DNA from: CBDFGK01 sp965247075
GTDB lineage: Bacteria > Pseudomonadota > Gammaproteobacteria > Pseudomonadales > Halieaceae
Direction of reading: 5' to 3'
Length of the DNA stretch: 64,000 nucleotides
NCBI GenBank assembly: GCA_965247075.1
Contig: CBDFGK010000003.1
Location: 1,550,001 to 1,614,000 of the forward strand
Below are positions 52,035 to 60,782 of the stretch, piece by piece. The position numbers were made by a program, and so were the translations under genes. Under the pieces are notes generated by a model that made no database searches, was not told the DNA's origin, and was given only the letters and a program-made list of their open reading frames with translations. How positions within the stretch are numbered: the first letter of the stretch is position 1; every line of letters begins with the position of its first letter.

Positions 52035-53237
52035 ATGAAACTGGAATGGTTAGACGAAACACCGCGCAAGGTTCAGAATTTTAGTGGTTCAAAGCGTCGC
52101 GAGGGTGATGTAAATGATATTGATGACCGGCTGACCGGTGAGCACGCCGATTACATCGCGGAGATATTTAATACCCCGCTGACCGGTAGTTACAACTGGG
52201 ATTACACGGTACAGGATGATCGCATCCAAAAGCTCTACGAGTTGGGCAAGGAGCTGAACTGGAACGCGCAGATGGATATCGATTGGGATAGACCCTGGCC
52301 GGAAGAAGATTTTGAGCAGGGCGCCGAGTTGATGAACCTGGCCGATTACCCGCCCTACATGGAGCTCAGCGATGAGCGCAAAAAGGAATTCTGGCTGCAC
52401 CAGAACTCCTGGTCGCTGTCGCAGTTTTTGCACGGCGAGCAGGGTGCTTTGTTGGTGGCCTCGCAGCTCACTTCCTGCGCGCCCACACTCAATGCCAAGC
52501 TGTACGCCGCTTCGCAAACTTTTGACGAGGCCCGCCACGTCGAGGTGTTCAACAAATACCTGCAGGAACGCATTGGCCTGATGTACCCGATCAACACCAG
52601 CCTCAAGAATATTCTCGACAAGATCCTCACCGATCCGCGTTGGGATCTCAAGTTCATTGGCATGCAAATTGTTATCGAGGGCCTGGCCCTGTCAGCCTTT
52701 AACACCACTCGTGAAACCACACCCGACCCCGTGCTCAAGGACGTGGTCTATCTGGTGACCCGCGATGAGGCTCGCCACGTCACCTTTGGGGTGAACTACC
52801 TGGAAGAGTACGTAAAAACCCTGAGCCAGGAAGAAAAGGAAGAGCGCGCCCAGTTCGCCTATGAGGCCTGCGTGATCGGCCGGGAGCGCCTGGTTGCCAC
52901 CGACGTTTTTGCCAACTTTGGTTGGGATGTGGAAGAAGCGCGCCTGCGGGTGATGGAAGGCTTTGTGATGTCGACTTTCCGCGACCTGTTGTTCCAGCGC
53001 GTGATTCCCAATCTCAAGCGCATTGGTTTGATGACTGACAGGATTCGTCCCAGGTTTGAGGAGATGGGTATTCTCGATTATGAAAACCTGCCCGACGATG
53101 GCGACATCAACTGGGCGGCCATGGAGCGTCCGCTGGATGTTTCAGAAGCGCAGTCTTACGAGCAAAAAAGCCTGCAGGAACACCTGGACAAGGCCATTCA
53201 TAGCAAGCTGGAAGACGCGGCGGTCGCTAACGCTTGA
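52035..53237 (+). CDS. Ferritin-like diiron domain protein
   Basis: 400 residues of the ferritin-like/R2-like oxygenase class. Four carboxylate helices are visible: FLHGEQGALLVASQ, TFDEARHVEVFNKYL, IVIEGLALSAFNTT and TRDEARHVTFGVNYL, giving two E-x-x-H pairs and two lone Glu, the pattern of a diiron centre. The specific oxidation is unknown. The divergent AraC regulator and convergent aldehyde dehydrogenase suggest oxidation of an alkyl, lipid or aldehyde-yielding substrate. Confidence 0.8.
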   Translation: MKLEWLDETPRKVQNFSGSKRREGDVNDIDDRLTGEHADYIAEIFNTPLTGSYNWDYTVQDDRIQKLYELGKELNWNAQMDIDWDRPWPEEDFEQGAELMNLADYPPYMELSDERKKEFWLHQNSWSLSQFLHGEQGALLVASQLTSCAPTLNAKLYAASQTFDEARHVEVFNKYLQERIGLMYPINTSLKNILDKILTDPRWDLKFIGMQIVIEGLALSAFNTTRETTPDPVLKDVVYLVTRDEARHVTFGVNYLEEYVKTLSQEEKEERAQFAYEACVIGRERLVATDVFANFGWDVEEARLRVMEGFVMSTFRDLLFQRVIPNLKRIGLMTDRIRPRFEEMGILDYENLPDDGDINWAAMERPLDVSEAQSYEQKSLQEHLDKAIHSKLEDAAVANA

Positions 53238-53256
53238 TCTACTGATCGGGGCCGGC

Positions 53257-53284
53257 GCGGGGACGGACGTAAGTCCGTCCCCGC
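53257..53284. terminator. Bidirectional hairpin between convergent genes
   Basis: A perfect 12-bp GC-rich stem (GCGGGGACGGAC and complement) with GTAA loop, between the diiron gene and the aldehyde dehydrogenase stop. There is no clear T tract, so it may slow polymerase or protect RNA 3' ends rather than act as a simple intrinsic terminator. Confidence 0.7.
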
Positions 53285-53310
53285 TACCAGTACCTGTTCC
53301 AGCTATTAAC

Positions 53311-54852
53311 CTAGCTGAGCCAGCGACCGATGGGGGTTTTCACCCACAGAATCTGCATAAATTTCAGCATGCCTTCGGCGCTCTTGGTGGTATAGGGATA
53401 GGCATTGGGTATGGCGCCGCCACGCTTCTCAATCACCACCGGCATTTCGTGACAGTAAGCACGCAGGCCTTTTTTACCGTTGACCTGGCCGATGCCGGAA
53501 TTTTTCCGGCCACCGAAAGGGGCGGCGGGAATACCGTAGCTCACCGCCATGTCGTTGACCGAGCAGGAACCGGTGTCCATTTGCAGGGCCAGCTTGAAGC
53601 CTTTCTCTTTGTTTTGGGTCCACACGTTGCCGTTTAGACCGAACTCGGAATCGTTAGCCAGGCGAATGGCCGCGGCCTCGTCGCGTACTTTTTGTATGCA
53701 CAATATCGGGCCAAAGGTTTCCTCGACCATTACCTGCATATCGTTAGTTACTTCGGTCATTACCGTCGGCTGGAAGTAGAGGCCTTTCAGCTCCGGGTTG
53801 CGATCGCCGCCCTTGTGAATGGTGGCGCCCTTGGCTTTGGCGTCGTTGACGTGGCGTTCGATAATCTCCATCTGTCGATCCCAAAATACGGCGCCGACAC
53901 TTTCGTCGTAGCCTAGATCGTGACCCTGTTTGATGTCTGTGCCGGCCGCCAATACCTTTTTGAGGAACTCCTCATAGACAGCTTCGACCACGTAAATACG
54001 TTCGGTGCCGCAGCAGTAGTGGCCGGTATTCATGCACGAACCCAACCACGCACCCTGGGCGGCGCGATCCAGGTCGGCATCGGCGCAGACGATCATGGCG
54101 TCGTTGCCACCCAGTTCCAGGCTCACCGGAATCAGTTGATTGGCGCAGGACTGGGCGACCTTTTTGCCGGTGGCGACGCTGCCGGTGAAGGAAACCTTGT
54201 CGACACCACCGTCAACAATGGCGGCGCCGGTCTCGCCGTCGCCCAACAATACCTGCAGTACGCCGTCGGGTACGCCGGCCTCCCGAAATACGTCTTCTGC
54301 CAGCTTGGCGGAAAAGGGTGTGACTTCTGAGCCCTTGGCCACCACGGCGTTGCCGGCCAGTAGCGCCTGGCAGGCCTGGTTCATTACCAGCACGAAGGGG
54401 CCGTTCCAGGGGGTGATCAAACCGATTACGCCCAGCGGTTTGTAGGTGATGCGCAACTCCTTGGTAAAACCCAACACGCCGTGTACCTTGCGTTTGCGGG
54501 GTTTGAGAAACTTCTCCGCGTGTTTGGCGTAATAACACAGTGAATCGGCAACCGAGAATACCTCCATGCTCATGGCATCGGTGCGGGCCTTGCCGGTCTC
54601 GCCGACCACCGTATCCATGATTTCATCGGCCCGGTTGACGACGATCTTAACGGCGCGATTCATGATGGCGGCGCGTTCCTTAAAGCCGGTGGCGGCCCAG
54701 GCGGGCTGGGCGGCGCGAGCTTTGGCAATCGCTGCATCGACATCTGCTTTATTGGCACAGACCAGTTGGCCGGTGGGTTCCAGCGTAATGGGGCTGCGCA
54801 ACTGCAGGTGGCGGCGGGAGTCGTTGGATGCTAGCGGTTCGTATATCGACAT
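53311..54852 (-). CDS. NAD(P)+-dependent aldehyde dehydrogenase
   Basis: 513 residues. Active-site Glu is in VSLELGGNDAMIV, the catalytic Cys in MNTGHYCCGTERIYV, the cofactor loop in SFTGSVATGKKVAQ, and GLITPWNGPF and ETFGPILCI are standard. The C-terminus has an additional 30-residue tail (GMLKFMQILWVKTPIGRW). It oxidises an aldehyde to an acid; the neighbouring diiron protein is a plausible source of that aldehyde. Confidence 0.93.
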   Translation of the reverse strand: MSIYEPLASNDSRRHLQLRSPITLEPTGQLVCANKADVDAAIAKARAAQPAWAATGFKERAAIMNRAVKIVVNRADEIMDTVVGETGKARTDAMSMEVFSVADSLCYYAKHAEKFLKPRKRKVHGVLGFTKELRITYKPLGVIGLITPWNGPFVLVMNQACQALLAGNAVVAKGSEVTPFSAKLAEDVFREAGVPDGVLQVLLGDGETGAAIVDGGVDKVSFTGSVATGKKVAQSCANQLIPVSLELGGNDAMIVCADADLDRAAQGAWLGSCMNTGHYCCGTERIYVVEAVYEEFLKKVLAAGTDIKQGHDLGYDESVGAVFWDRQMEIIERHVNDAKAKGATIHKGGDRNPELKGLYFQPTVMTEVTNDMQVMVEETFGPILCIQKVRDEAAAIRLANDSEFGLNGNVWTQNKEKGFKLALQMDTGSCSVNDMAVSYGIPAAPFGGRKNSGIGQVNGKKGLRAYCHEMPVVIEKRGGAIPNAYPYTTKSAEGMLKFMQILWVKTPIGRWLS

Positions 54853-55007
54853 GGCTTGGGTCTCGGTCTGGTTCCAGTCAGTGTGTTCAAACTAATGGTC
54901 ATTAGTCTGCCTGTCAATCTTTGGCACAGGCCTCGGCGAGTGGGTTTAATATTTGAACCGGTGCGGGCACTAAGGCATTATGGCGCGCTGGCTTATAACG
55001 GTTTTCT

Positions 55008-55877
55008 ATGAACGCTGACGCTCTGCTTACTCTTGCCGGTTACTCGCTTGCCATTGTGGCGGCCTCCCTGTTGGGGGGCTGGTTGCCGGCAATGGTGCGC
55101 ATGACCCATACCCGTACCCAGCTCATCATGAGTTTTGTGGCGGGCCTGATGCTGGGCGTGGCGCTGTATCACCTGCTGCCGCACGGCATATTGCAGTTGG
55201 AGGCCGTACAGGGCACAGCGCTGGCGCTTGATACCGCGGTCTGGTGGGTGATGCTGGGCATGATCCTGATGCTGTTATTGCTGCGCCTGTTTCATTTTCA
55301 CCAGCACGATTTTAGTCACGAAGAGCACGACCACCACGATCATCATCATTTTGACCAACAGCCAAGCCAGGGTACCGATGCCCATCCGCTCAGTTGGGTG
55401 GGTCTGGCGCTGGGATTGGGTTTGCACACCCTGATAGATGGGGTTGCGCTGGGCGCCGGCATCAAGGCTGGTTTGTTGCAGCACGATGGCGCTGCGCTGG
55501 TTGGTCTGGGTGTATTTCTGGCCATATTGTTGCACAAACCACTGGACGCACTTTCTATCACCAGCCTGATGCAAGCCGGCGGCTGGAGCGCCCGTGCCCG
55601 CACTTTTGCCAATGCCGCCTTTGCCATCATGTGCCCGCTGGGCGCCCTGTTGTTTTTCTGGGGGGTGGGCGGCACTGGGTCGATGGAAGCGATAATAGTG
55701 GGCAGCGCGTTGGCATTCTCTGCCGGTGTGTTCCTGTGTATTTCCTTGGGTGACCTGTTGCCGGAAGTACATTTTCACAGTCACGATCGCTTCAAGCTGA
55801 CTGTTTCCTTCCTGATGGGTATCGGCCTGGCCTATGGCTTGCGCTTTCTGGAGCCGGGTGTGTTACATCATTTATAA
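55008..55877 (+). CDS. ZIP-family metal transporter
   Basis: 289 residues with about eight membrane helices. A His-rich cytoplasmic loop at about 98-118 (FHFHQHDF, HDHHDHHHFDQ) separates helices 3 and 4. The ZIP signature helices contain GLHTLIDGVALGAG and ILLHKPLDALSI, with metal-binding His residues. ZIP proteins import Zn2+ or other divalent ions. It lies 155 bases from the divergent aldehyde dehydrogenase; that gap holds no other element I recognise. Confidence 0.92.
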   Translation: MNADALLTLAGYSLAIVAASLLGGWLPAMVRMTHTRTQLIMSFVAGLMLGVALYHLLPHGILQLEAVQGTALALDTAVWWVMLGMILMLLLLRLFHFHQHDFSHEEHDHHDHHHFDQQPSQGTDAHPLSWVGLALGLGLHTLIDGVALGAGIKAGLLQHDGAALVGLGVFLAILLHKPLDALSITSLMQAGGWSARARTFANAAFAIMCPLGALLFFWGVGGTGSMEAIIVGSALAFSAGVFLCISLGDLLPEVHFHSHDRFKLTVSFLMGIGLAYGLRFLEPGVLHHL

Positions 55878-55886
55878 GAGGCTTTC

Positions 55887-55908
55887 GTAGGGTCGAATTC
55901 ATTCGGCC
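55887..55908 (+). repeat. Family B REP with full GTAG head
   Basis: GTAGGG then TCGAATTCATTCGG, 10 bases after the ZIP stop codon. A short family A scrap (CTCTGACCCC at about 55932) follows. Confidence 0.8.
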
Positions 55909-55960
55909 ATAAGTCTGTCTCCACTCAATTCTCTGACCCCGTGATTAGCAGGTATAAATT

Positions 55961-56416
55961 ATGGCTTCACCCAAACGCATAGTGTATCCGCCCATCTGGT
56001 TGATCATTGGCCTGGTAACGATTTTCGCCCTCGATCACTATCTGCCGCTGGCGCGCTTCGACAGCTCTTTTGCCACCGGCCTGGGCAGCTTTACCATTCT
56101 TGCCGGCTTGATCCTGCTGGTGCATGCGGGTGGCATGTTCAAGCTGGCCGAGACCGACATGATTCCCTTTAAAGACGTGTCGGCGCTGGTCACTACCGGT
56201 GTATACCGGGTGACGCGCAATCCCATGTACCTGGGTATGGCGCTGGTGTTGTTGGGTGCCGGCATAAGCGTGGGGACTTTTTCAGCGCTGTTTATCGCCC
56301 CCATATTTATGGCCATTATCGAGTTCAGGTTTATCCGCCCGGAAGAAGTGATGCTGCGGGAGTTGTTTGGGGAGGATTTCGAGGCTTACTGCAAGTTGGT
56401 GCGGCGCTGGCTGTAA
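55961..56416 (+). CDS. Isoprenylcysteine carboxyl methyltransferase-like membrane protein
   Basis: 151 residues, four predicted helices. The SAM-binding region of the ICMT/PEMT-like family is visible: VTTGVYRVTRNPMYLGMALV and the C-terminal RPEEVMLRELFGEDFEAYCK. Bacterial members are small inner-membrane methyltransferase-like proteins, mostly without known substrate. Followed after 20 bases by a family A hairpin. Confidence 0.85.
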   Translation: MASPKRIVYPPIWLIIGLVTIFALDHYLPLARFDSSFATGLGSFTILAGLILLVHAGGMFKLAETDMIPFKDVSALVTTGVYRVTRNPMYLGMALVLLGAGISVGTFSALFIAPIFMAIIEFRFIRPEEVMLRELFGEDFEAYCKLVRRWL

Positions 56417-56436
56417 CAAAAATCTGGGGTCAAATC

Positions 56437-56520
56437 TGGGGTCAGAGTAAAACCGTCATTTATGGCCAAGTCTGGGCTTAGCATAAATTGGCCATAAATG
56501 ACGGTTTTACTCTGACCCCA
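56437..56520. repeat. Family A hairpin with duplicated outer end
   Basis: Perfect 33-base arms (56437-56469, 56488-56520) with an 18-base loop. The inner section TTTATGGCCAA again differs from other copies in both arms together. As at 36670, the outer end is doubled on one side (ATCTGGGGTCAAATCTGGGGTCAG). Confidence 0.93.
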
Positions 56521-56557
56521 AACTCTTAAGCGCTCCTGTTTGTAGCCGCACAAAGAT

Positions 56558-57490
56558 TCAGAAATAACTCCAGAAGGATGTGGAGCTGCCCACGTCGGCA
56601 TGGTATTGCTCCTGAGCGGCAATAATGTCACCTTCCCACCGCTTGTGAACCAACCTGATGGCATCTGCCAATTCATCACAGGGAACAGCTCCTACCGCAG
56701 TATAGAGCCCAGGTAGCAGGCCATAATAGAAGCGATTTATCTCCTGGTGGCCCACTTCATGTTTGACCAGATCGCCCTGGAAATTCGACCAGCTGTCTTG
56801 AATAACGATTGGCTTTTGCCGGTAGTCGTACAACTGTGGAACAGTGGTGGTGTAGCTAACCTCAATGGTGCCCGCCTCAACCTCGCACATGCCCTCGCTG
56901 GTTTCGTCGGCGGCGGTAAAGCCGGTTGCGAATGAGGTTTCAGAAAACCCAATGGATTTGCTGCCGGTATTGGCAGAAATATGCAAAGGGTTGATGTCGC
57001 TCTTCAGTGCATCGAAAATTTCTTCAGCGCTGCTGCCATCTATAACATAGTTAACTGCGACATGACTGGAGCTCAACTGCCAGACAACTTCGGTACTGTC
57101 AATCGAACTGCCTGTGTTGTTGAAAACCGGCGACAGGGTGTTGCCGGCATCAATAAGCAGCCAACTCAGCAGGTCTGTATGTTCGAGAAAGATGCGGGTG
57201 TTGATGTCAGCGCAGACCCGGACGCGACTGCCTGCGCAGAAAGCGCCCGGTGCATCTTTCCAGCGACTGAAAATATAGCCCTGCGCCGGCACAGCGCTGA
57301 AGCTATCAGAAAAATACGGGTGGTCTATGGTGATGTTGCAGGTCTCGCCGGCCGCGCAGGCATACAGGCCACTGCCGGTAACAACCGAGCCGCCGGCGGG
57401 TACGGTTATTTCTAGCTTACAAGCACTCAGCAGTGCAGTGACAAGCGTGACCATTAGGGGTTTTAGTAAGTCGGTTGTGCAGCCATTCAT
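56558..57490 (-). CDS. Lipoprotein with DUF922-type HExxH metalloprotease domain
   Basis: 310 residues from the ATG at 57490, which gives a signal peptide ending in the lipobox LLSAC (cleavage before Cys24); an upstream start at 57541 would bury it. The region after the signal has an Ig-like low-homology stretch (about 25-95). From about 140 it resembles DUF922 (VNYVIDGSSAEEIFDAL), with metal motif KHEVGHQEINRFYYG near 245. Likely an envelope-anchored zinc-dependent protease; target unknown. Confidence 0.78.
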   Translation of the reverse strand: MNGCTTDLLKPLMVTLVTALLSACKLEITVPAGGSVVTGSGLYACAAGETCNITIDHPYFSDSFSAVPAQGYIFSRWKDAPGAFCAGSRVRVCADINTRIFLEHTDLLSWLLIDAGNTLSPVFNNTGSSIDSTEVVWQLSSSHVAVNYVIDGSSAEEIFDALKSDINPLHISANTGSKSIGFSETSFATGFTAADETSEGMCEVEAGTIEVSYTTTVPQLYDYRQKPIVIQDSWSNFQGDLVKHEVGHQEINRFYYGLLPGLYTAVGAVPCDELADAIRLVHKRWEGDIIAAQEQYHADVGSSTSFWSYF

Positions 57491-57540
57491 GCGGGCATGA
57501 TATAGCCAAAATTGTTGTTGGCCAAATTTGCGGTCTGACA

Positions 57541-57564
57541 CAGGGTGGAATTTATTCGATCAGC
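57541..57564 (+). repeat. Decayed family B palindrome
   Basis: CAGGGTGGAATTTATTCGATC keeps the spacing of the family B hairpin but with mismatched outer bases. It lies in the AT-rich gap between the divergent DUF922 and Fic genes. Confidence 0.45.
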
Positions 57565-57698
57565 ATCGCTAAAGCGCCATACAAGTAGCCATAAATGTGG
57601 CAATAAAAAAGTTGAAAATATATTAACTATATGATTTTATTGAATAAGTATATTATTTTTATGTGGCCATAACAGTGGCCAAAAAGGCTGCCAAAATT

Positions 57699-58883
57699 AT
57701 GGATAGAAATGAAGATAAGGCTCTCATGGAGCCGATGAAGATTTCTGTAGGGTCTGCTGACTACCTGGGCCTGGCTGATCTGGCCATTGCGCTGGCGAGT
57801 AAGTCGGAAGGTTTTAAGCGCAGCATGCCGGACGGAACAGTGAGAGCTCTGTCTGCTTTGGTTCGTTCCATGAATTGCTACTACAGTAATCTCATTGAGG
57901 GTCACGATACCCATCCGGTAGATATTGAGCGGGCTTTGCACAATGACTATAGCAATGATCCCAGAAAACGTGATCTTCAGTTGGAAGCTAAAGCGCACAT
58001 TGAGGTACAACATTGGATTGACGATAGGGGGCTGGCCGGCAGAGCGGTTTCCGCAGATGGGCTCTGTGAGATACACAGGCGATTTTGCGAGCTGCTACCG
58101 GATGAGCTGTTGTGGGTTGAAAGCACGCATGCAGATAAGCGAATACCCGTGGTCCCGGGAGAGTTTCGCAGCGCCGATGTTGAGGTCGGACGCCATGTTG
58201 CAATTAGTCCTGCGGCTGTTCCACGCTTTCTTGAGCACTTTGAAAGCGCTTATTCTGAGCTGGGCAAAACAGAGGCGCTAATCTCCCTGGCTGCGGCGCA
58301 TCACCGCTTATTGTGGATTCACCCGTTTACAGACGGCAATGGCCGCGTGGCACGGCTAATGTCACACGCCTTGCTTCTGGATCTGTTGGATACGGGTGGT
58401 GTCTGGTCTGTAGCACGGGGGCTTGCCAGCACCTCACAAGAATATAAGGCGCTGTTGCAGGACTGTGATTCGAGCAGGCGCGGAGACCTTGATGGGCGTG
58501 GCGACCTGAGCGAATCGGCCCTGGTAGAATTCACCCACTATTTTCTGTCCACCTGTATTGACCAGATCAACTTCATGGCAAGCCTGGTTCGCCCGGACAA
58601 ACTCAGGGGCCGACTTCTCAGTTGGTGTCGGTCGCGTGTAGAGGCCGGTGAGTCCCCCAAACAATCGCCGGTGCTCTTGGAGGCTGTTTTGTACAGAGGC
58701 GAGATAAAGAGAGGAGAACTGCCAGATTTATTGCAGGTATCCCAGCGCACCGCCACGAGGGTGGCGGCGGAGCTACTGGAGACGGGTATCCTGACATCAG
58801 ACAGCCCCAGGTCTTCGCTGCGAATCTCTTTCCCGGCTAAGCTTGCACCAGACATTATGCCGGGGCTCTTTCCGGAGCATTAA
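57699..58883 (+). CDS. Fic-domain protein (AMPylator type)
   Basis: 394 residues from the ATG at 57699; an in-frame GTG at 57663 is possible. The Fic motif is HPFTDGNGRVAR, with catalytic His, phosphate-binding loop and Arg. An inhibitory helix motif SNLIEG lies N-terminal, so this is a self-inhibited class II Fic protein. A C-terminal winged-helix-like segment (about 320-385, RGELPDLLQVSQRTATRVAA) follows. Fic enzymes transfer AMP to Ser, Thr or Tyr of target proteins. It borders a toxin-antitoxin cluster. Confidence 0.92.
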   Translation: MDRNEDKALMEPMKISVGSADYLGLADLAIALASKSEGFKRSMPDGTVRALSALVRSMNCYYSNLIEGHDTHPVDIERALHNDYSNDPRKRDLQLEAKAHIEVQHWIDDRGLAGRAVSADGLCEIHRRFCELLPDELLWVESTHADKRIPVVPGEFRSADVEVGRHVAISPAAVPRFLEHFESAYSELGKTEALISLAAAHHRLLWIHPFTDGNGRVARLMSHALLLDLLDTGGVWSVARGLASTSQEYKALLQDCDSSRRGDLDGRGDLSESALVEFTHYFLSTCIDQINFMASLVRPDKLRGRLLSWCRSRVEAGESPKQSPVLLEAVLYRGEIKRGELPDLLQVSQRTATRVAAELLETGILTSDSPRSSLRISFPAKLAPDIMPGLFPEH

Positions 58884-59061
58884 TGGGAGGATCATCAGCC
58901 AAACATACATAGGAGCTAGAGCCTTCCAGCTGAACACTGGCGAACGAGCTGCTATTTCTTAGCGCAAGTTCGTGCGCCGGTAGTGCTCCTTCTCCTGGAT
59001 TGCCTCCAAACTTCTCCGGTATAGATTTCTTCTTGCGTATGCGGGTCTTCTTACGCGGCAC
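58855..59061 (-). CDS. Small basic hypothetical protein, doubtful
   Basis: 68 residues starting MPRKKTRIRKKKSIPEKFGG. It overlaps the preceding antitoxin gene by 11 bases and the Fic gene end by 29 bases on the opposite strand. No recognisable domain. The tight overlap with the antitoxin frame is the only argument for reality; it may be random. Confidence 0.25.
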   Translation of the reverse strand: MPRKKTRIRKKKSIPEKFGGNPGEGALPAHELALRNSSSFASVQLEGSSSYVCLADDPPINAPERAPA

Positions 59062-59437
59062 TGGCAGCGTTTTCCTCTAGTGCGCTTTGTACGAAGTTGA
59101 GCAGTTTTTTGTATCGCCCATACCGAATCATGTTCCTGGGAGAGAGATTGCCCAGCATCGGATTGGGTGTCTTAAACCACAGAGCCGTCTTCAGCGCGTC
59201 ACCATCGAAAAACTCGGCTACCAAATCGCAGGTGATGGCGATTTGCTCAAGACGTTCCTTAAGCTGATGCGGAATACGATGGTCTAATCGGACTGATTTT
59301 TTACTGACGCCCCCTATCTTGGAGAGATCAGGGGTGTCGAGATCCAGGAAACCAGTCAAGTTTCTGTAATTAAGCGTATCCGCATGCCAGAAATTTAGCG
59401 GATCCGTCCTGGGAACTGAGTGGAAAAGCTGTTGCAT
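59051..59437 (-). CDS. MbcA/ParS/Xre-type antitoxin
   Basis: 128 residues. The C-terminal half (about 75-120) fits the DUF2384 antitoxin/toxin-binding domain: ALWFKTPNPMLGNLSPRNMI and RYKKLLNFVQSALEE. The N-terminal part resembles the helix-turn-helix region of the family only weakly. These antitoxins normally pair with RES toxins; no RES gene follows here, so it is an orphan or serves another partner. Confidence 0.72.
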   Translation of the reverse strand: MQQLFHSVPRTDPLNFWHADTLNYRNLTGFLDLDTPDLSKIGGVSKKSVRLDHRIPHQLKERLEQIAITCDLVAEFFDGDALKTALWFKTPNPMLGNLSPRNMIRYGRYKKLLNFVQSALEENAASAA

Positions 59438-59722
59438 ATCTATGTGCTCGTCATTGAACCCTTTGAAAGGAGAGCGAGTCTACTCTGCCGACGCCCGCCA
59501 TTCAACCGTTTTCAAGCCAGATTTTGACCAAAAATATAATCCTGTAACTTATTGTTTTATATCAATAAAATATAATTATATTGTAAGTCAATTACAACAT
59601 TAACACATTTATATCTTGAGGGCACCACCAGGGAGTCTGTGATTGAATATAAAGCTCTCCCTTCTCGCGACCCGTAACACAATCTTCGATAGGTTCCTTA
59701 GGTATGTACGGTGGTCTAATGT
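59438..59722. other. AT-rich intergenic region
   Basis: About 285 bases; the middle (59520-59610) is over 75% AT with runs such as TATATCAATAAAATATAATT. It lies between the antitoxin promoter side and the end of darG. No gene, palindrome of either family, or clear terminator is seen. AT richness is consistent with horizontally acquired DNA. Confidence 0.5.
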
Positions 59723-60781
59723 CTAGGTCGCCGGTGCCAGCCGAGATAGGGCGACTTCGATTGACCTGTCGTCAAATATTCTCAGCTTTCGCTCGCCTCC
59801 CTTAGGCCATGTTCTCAGACCCTCCCTAATACTCCCGAGAGTGGGGGACTTATCTTCTCTTGATAGTAACCAGTCCACGGTAGCCAATAGCTCAATAGCA
59901 AAAGGCGACTCAAACCCATCGATTAGAAATAGTACTTTCTCAAGCGCGGGACGGTACGCCTCAAATTCCGGATTAGATAGATAGTTCACCAGCTCACTTC
60001 TTTTGGATTCATCGAACCAGATTACATCGAGGGGGCCGGCATCTGAAATCCGCTTTTCGCAATGTAAATAGCTTCCATCCAAGGCATTGAGGAGATGAAT
60101 TAGCCTGGATGCATAGGGTCCATACCTGTCAGCTGTAAACTCGAGCTTTAGAGGATTACTAACCGGGGATTCTTCGATGACCCTTTCTGCAAACCACGCA
60201 AGCTTCTGGATTTCCAGTAGACTGCATTCCATTCCCAGAACCCAGTATTTCCGGATCAATTCGGCAATGAGGGCTCGAGCCGGTGTCAGTTTCTCGACGC
60301 CAATACCTTTTTGATGATTCCGGTATCTTTCAGTGGGCTCGAAGATGATGACTTCAGTCTCCCCAAGACCCTCCAGTGCGTGAACTATTAGCGGCTTTAC
60401 GAGGTTCCACTCGAGACCACCATTGCCTGCTCCCAGAGGAGGAATTGCGACCGATTTGACACTATTTACCTGCAAGAACTCCCTCAGTTCGATCAGGCCA
60501 TCCCTGATCCATTCAACTTTTGAGCTGTCTTTCCAGTGCTTCTTGGTTGGGAAGTTCACTATCCATTTCGGGCCGATGAAGGAATTGGGTTGAGTTACGA
60601 AAATACTCCCAACTTCGAGCTGCTTGGAATCACATGCTTCCTTGTATTTCTGGAAGTTTTCCTTGAATTGCTCTTTGAACATCAAAGCGATGCCTGTACC
60701 CATGACTCCCACAGTGTTTACCGTGTTAACGAGAGCCTCGGCATCTGAATCCAGGAGGTTTCCTTGTGTAAACTTTAGCAC
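59723..60781 (-). CDS. darG: DarG antitoxin: DNA ADP-ribosylglycohydrolase macrodomain protein
   Basis: 352 residues from a GTG at 60781, one base after the darT stop; this start aligns with known DarG N-termini (KFTQGNLL). In-frame ATGs further upstream (60814, 60829) would overlap darT. The macrodomain (1-155) has ALVNTVNTVGVMGTGIALMF, FPTKKHWKDSS and IPPLGAGNGGLEW. A C-terminal DarT-inhibiting domain (about 170-350) contains LEIQKLAWFAERV and FTADRYGPYASRLIHLL. It removes ADP-ribose from thymidine and neutralises DarT. Confidence 0.93.
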   Translation of the reverse strand: MLKFTQGNLLDSDAEALVNTVNTVGVMGTGIALMFKEQFKENFQKYKEACDSKQLEVGSIFVTQPNSFIGPKWIVNFPTKKHWKDSSKVEWIRDGLIELREFLQVNSVKSVAIPPLGAGNGGLEWNLVKPLIVHALEGLGETEVIIFEPTERYRNHQKGIGVEKLTPARALIAELIRKYWVLGMECSLLEIQKLAWFAERVIEESPVSNPLKLEFTADRYGPYASRLIHLLNALDGSYLHCEKRISDAGPLDVIWFDESKRSELVNYLSNPEFEAYRPALEKVLFLIDGFESPFAIELLATVDWLLSREDKSPTLGSIREGLRTWPKGGERKLRIFDDRSIEVALSRLAPAT

Positions 60782-60782
60782 G

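Noticed and set aside
58855..59061. Consideration of the 68-codon basic frame as the toxin partner of the ParS-type antitoxin
   Set aside because: It lacks any RES or other toxin motif and overlaps the Fic gene end; kept only as a low-confidence gene.
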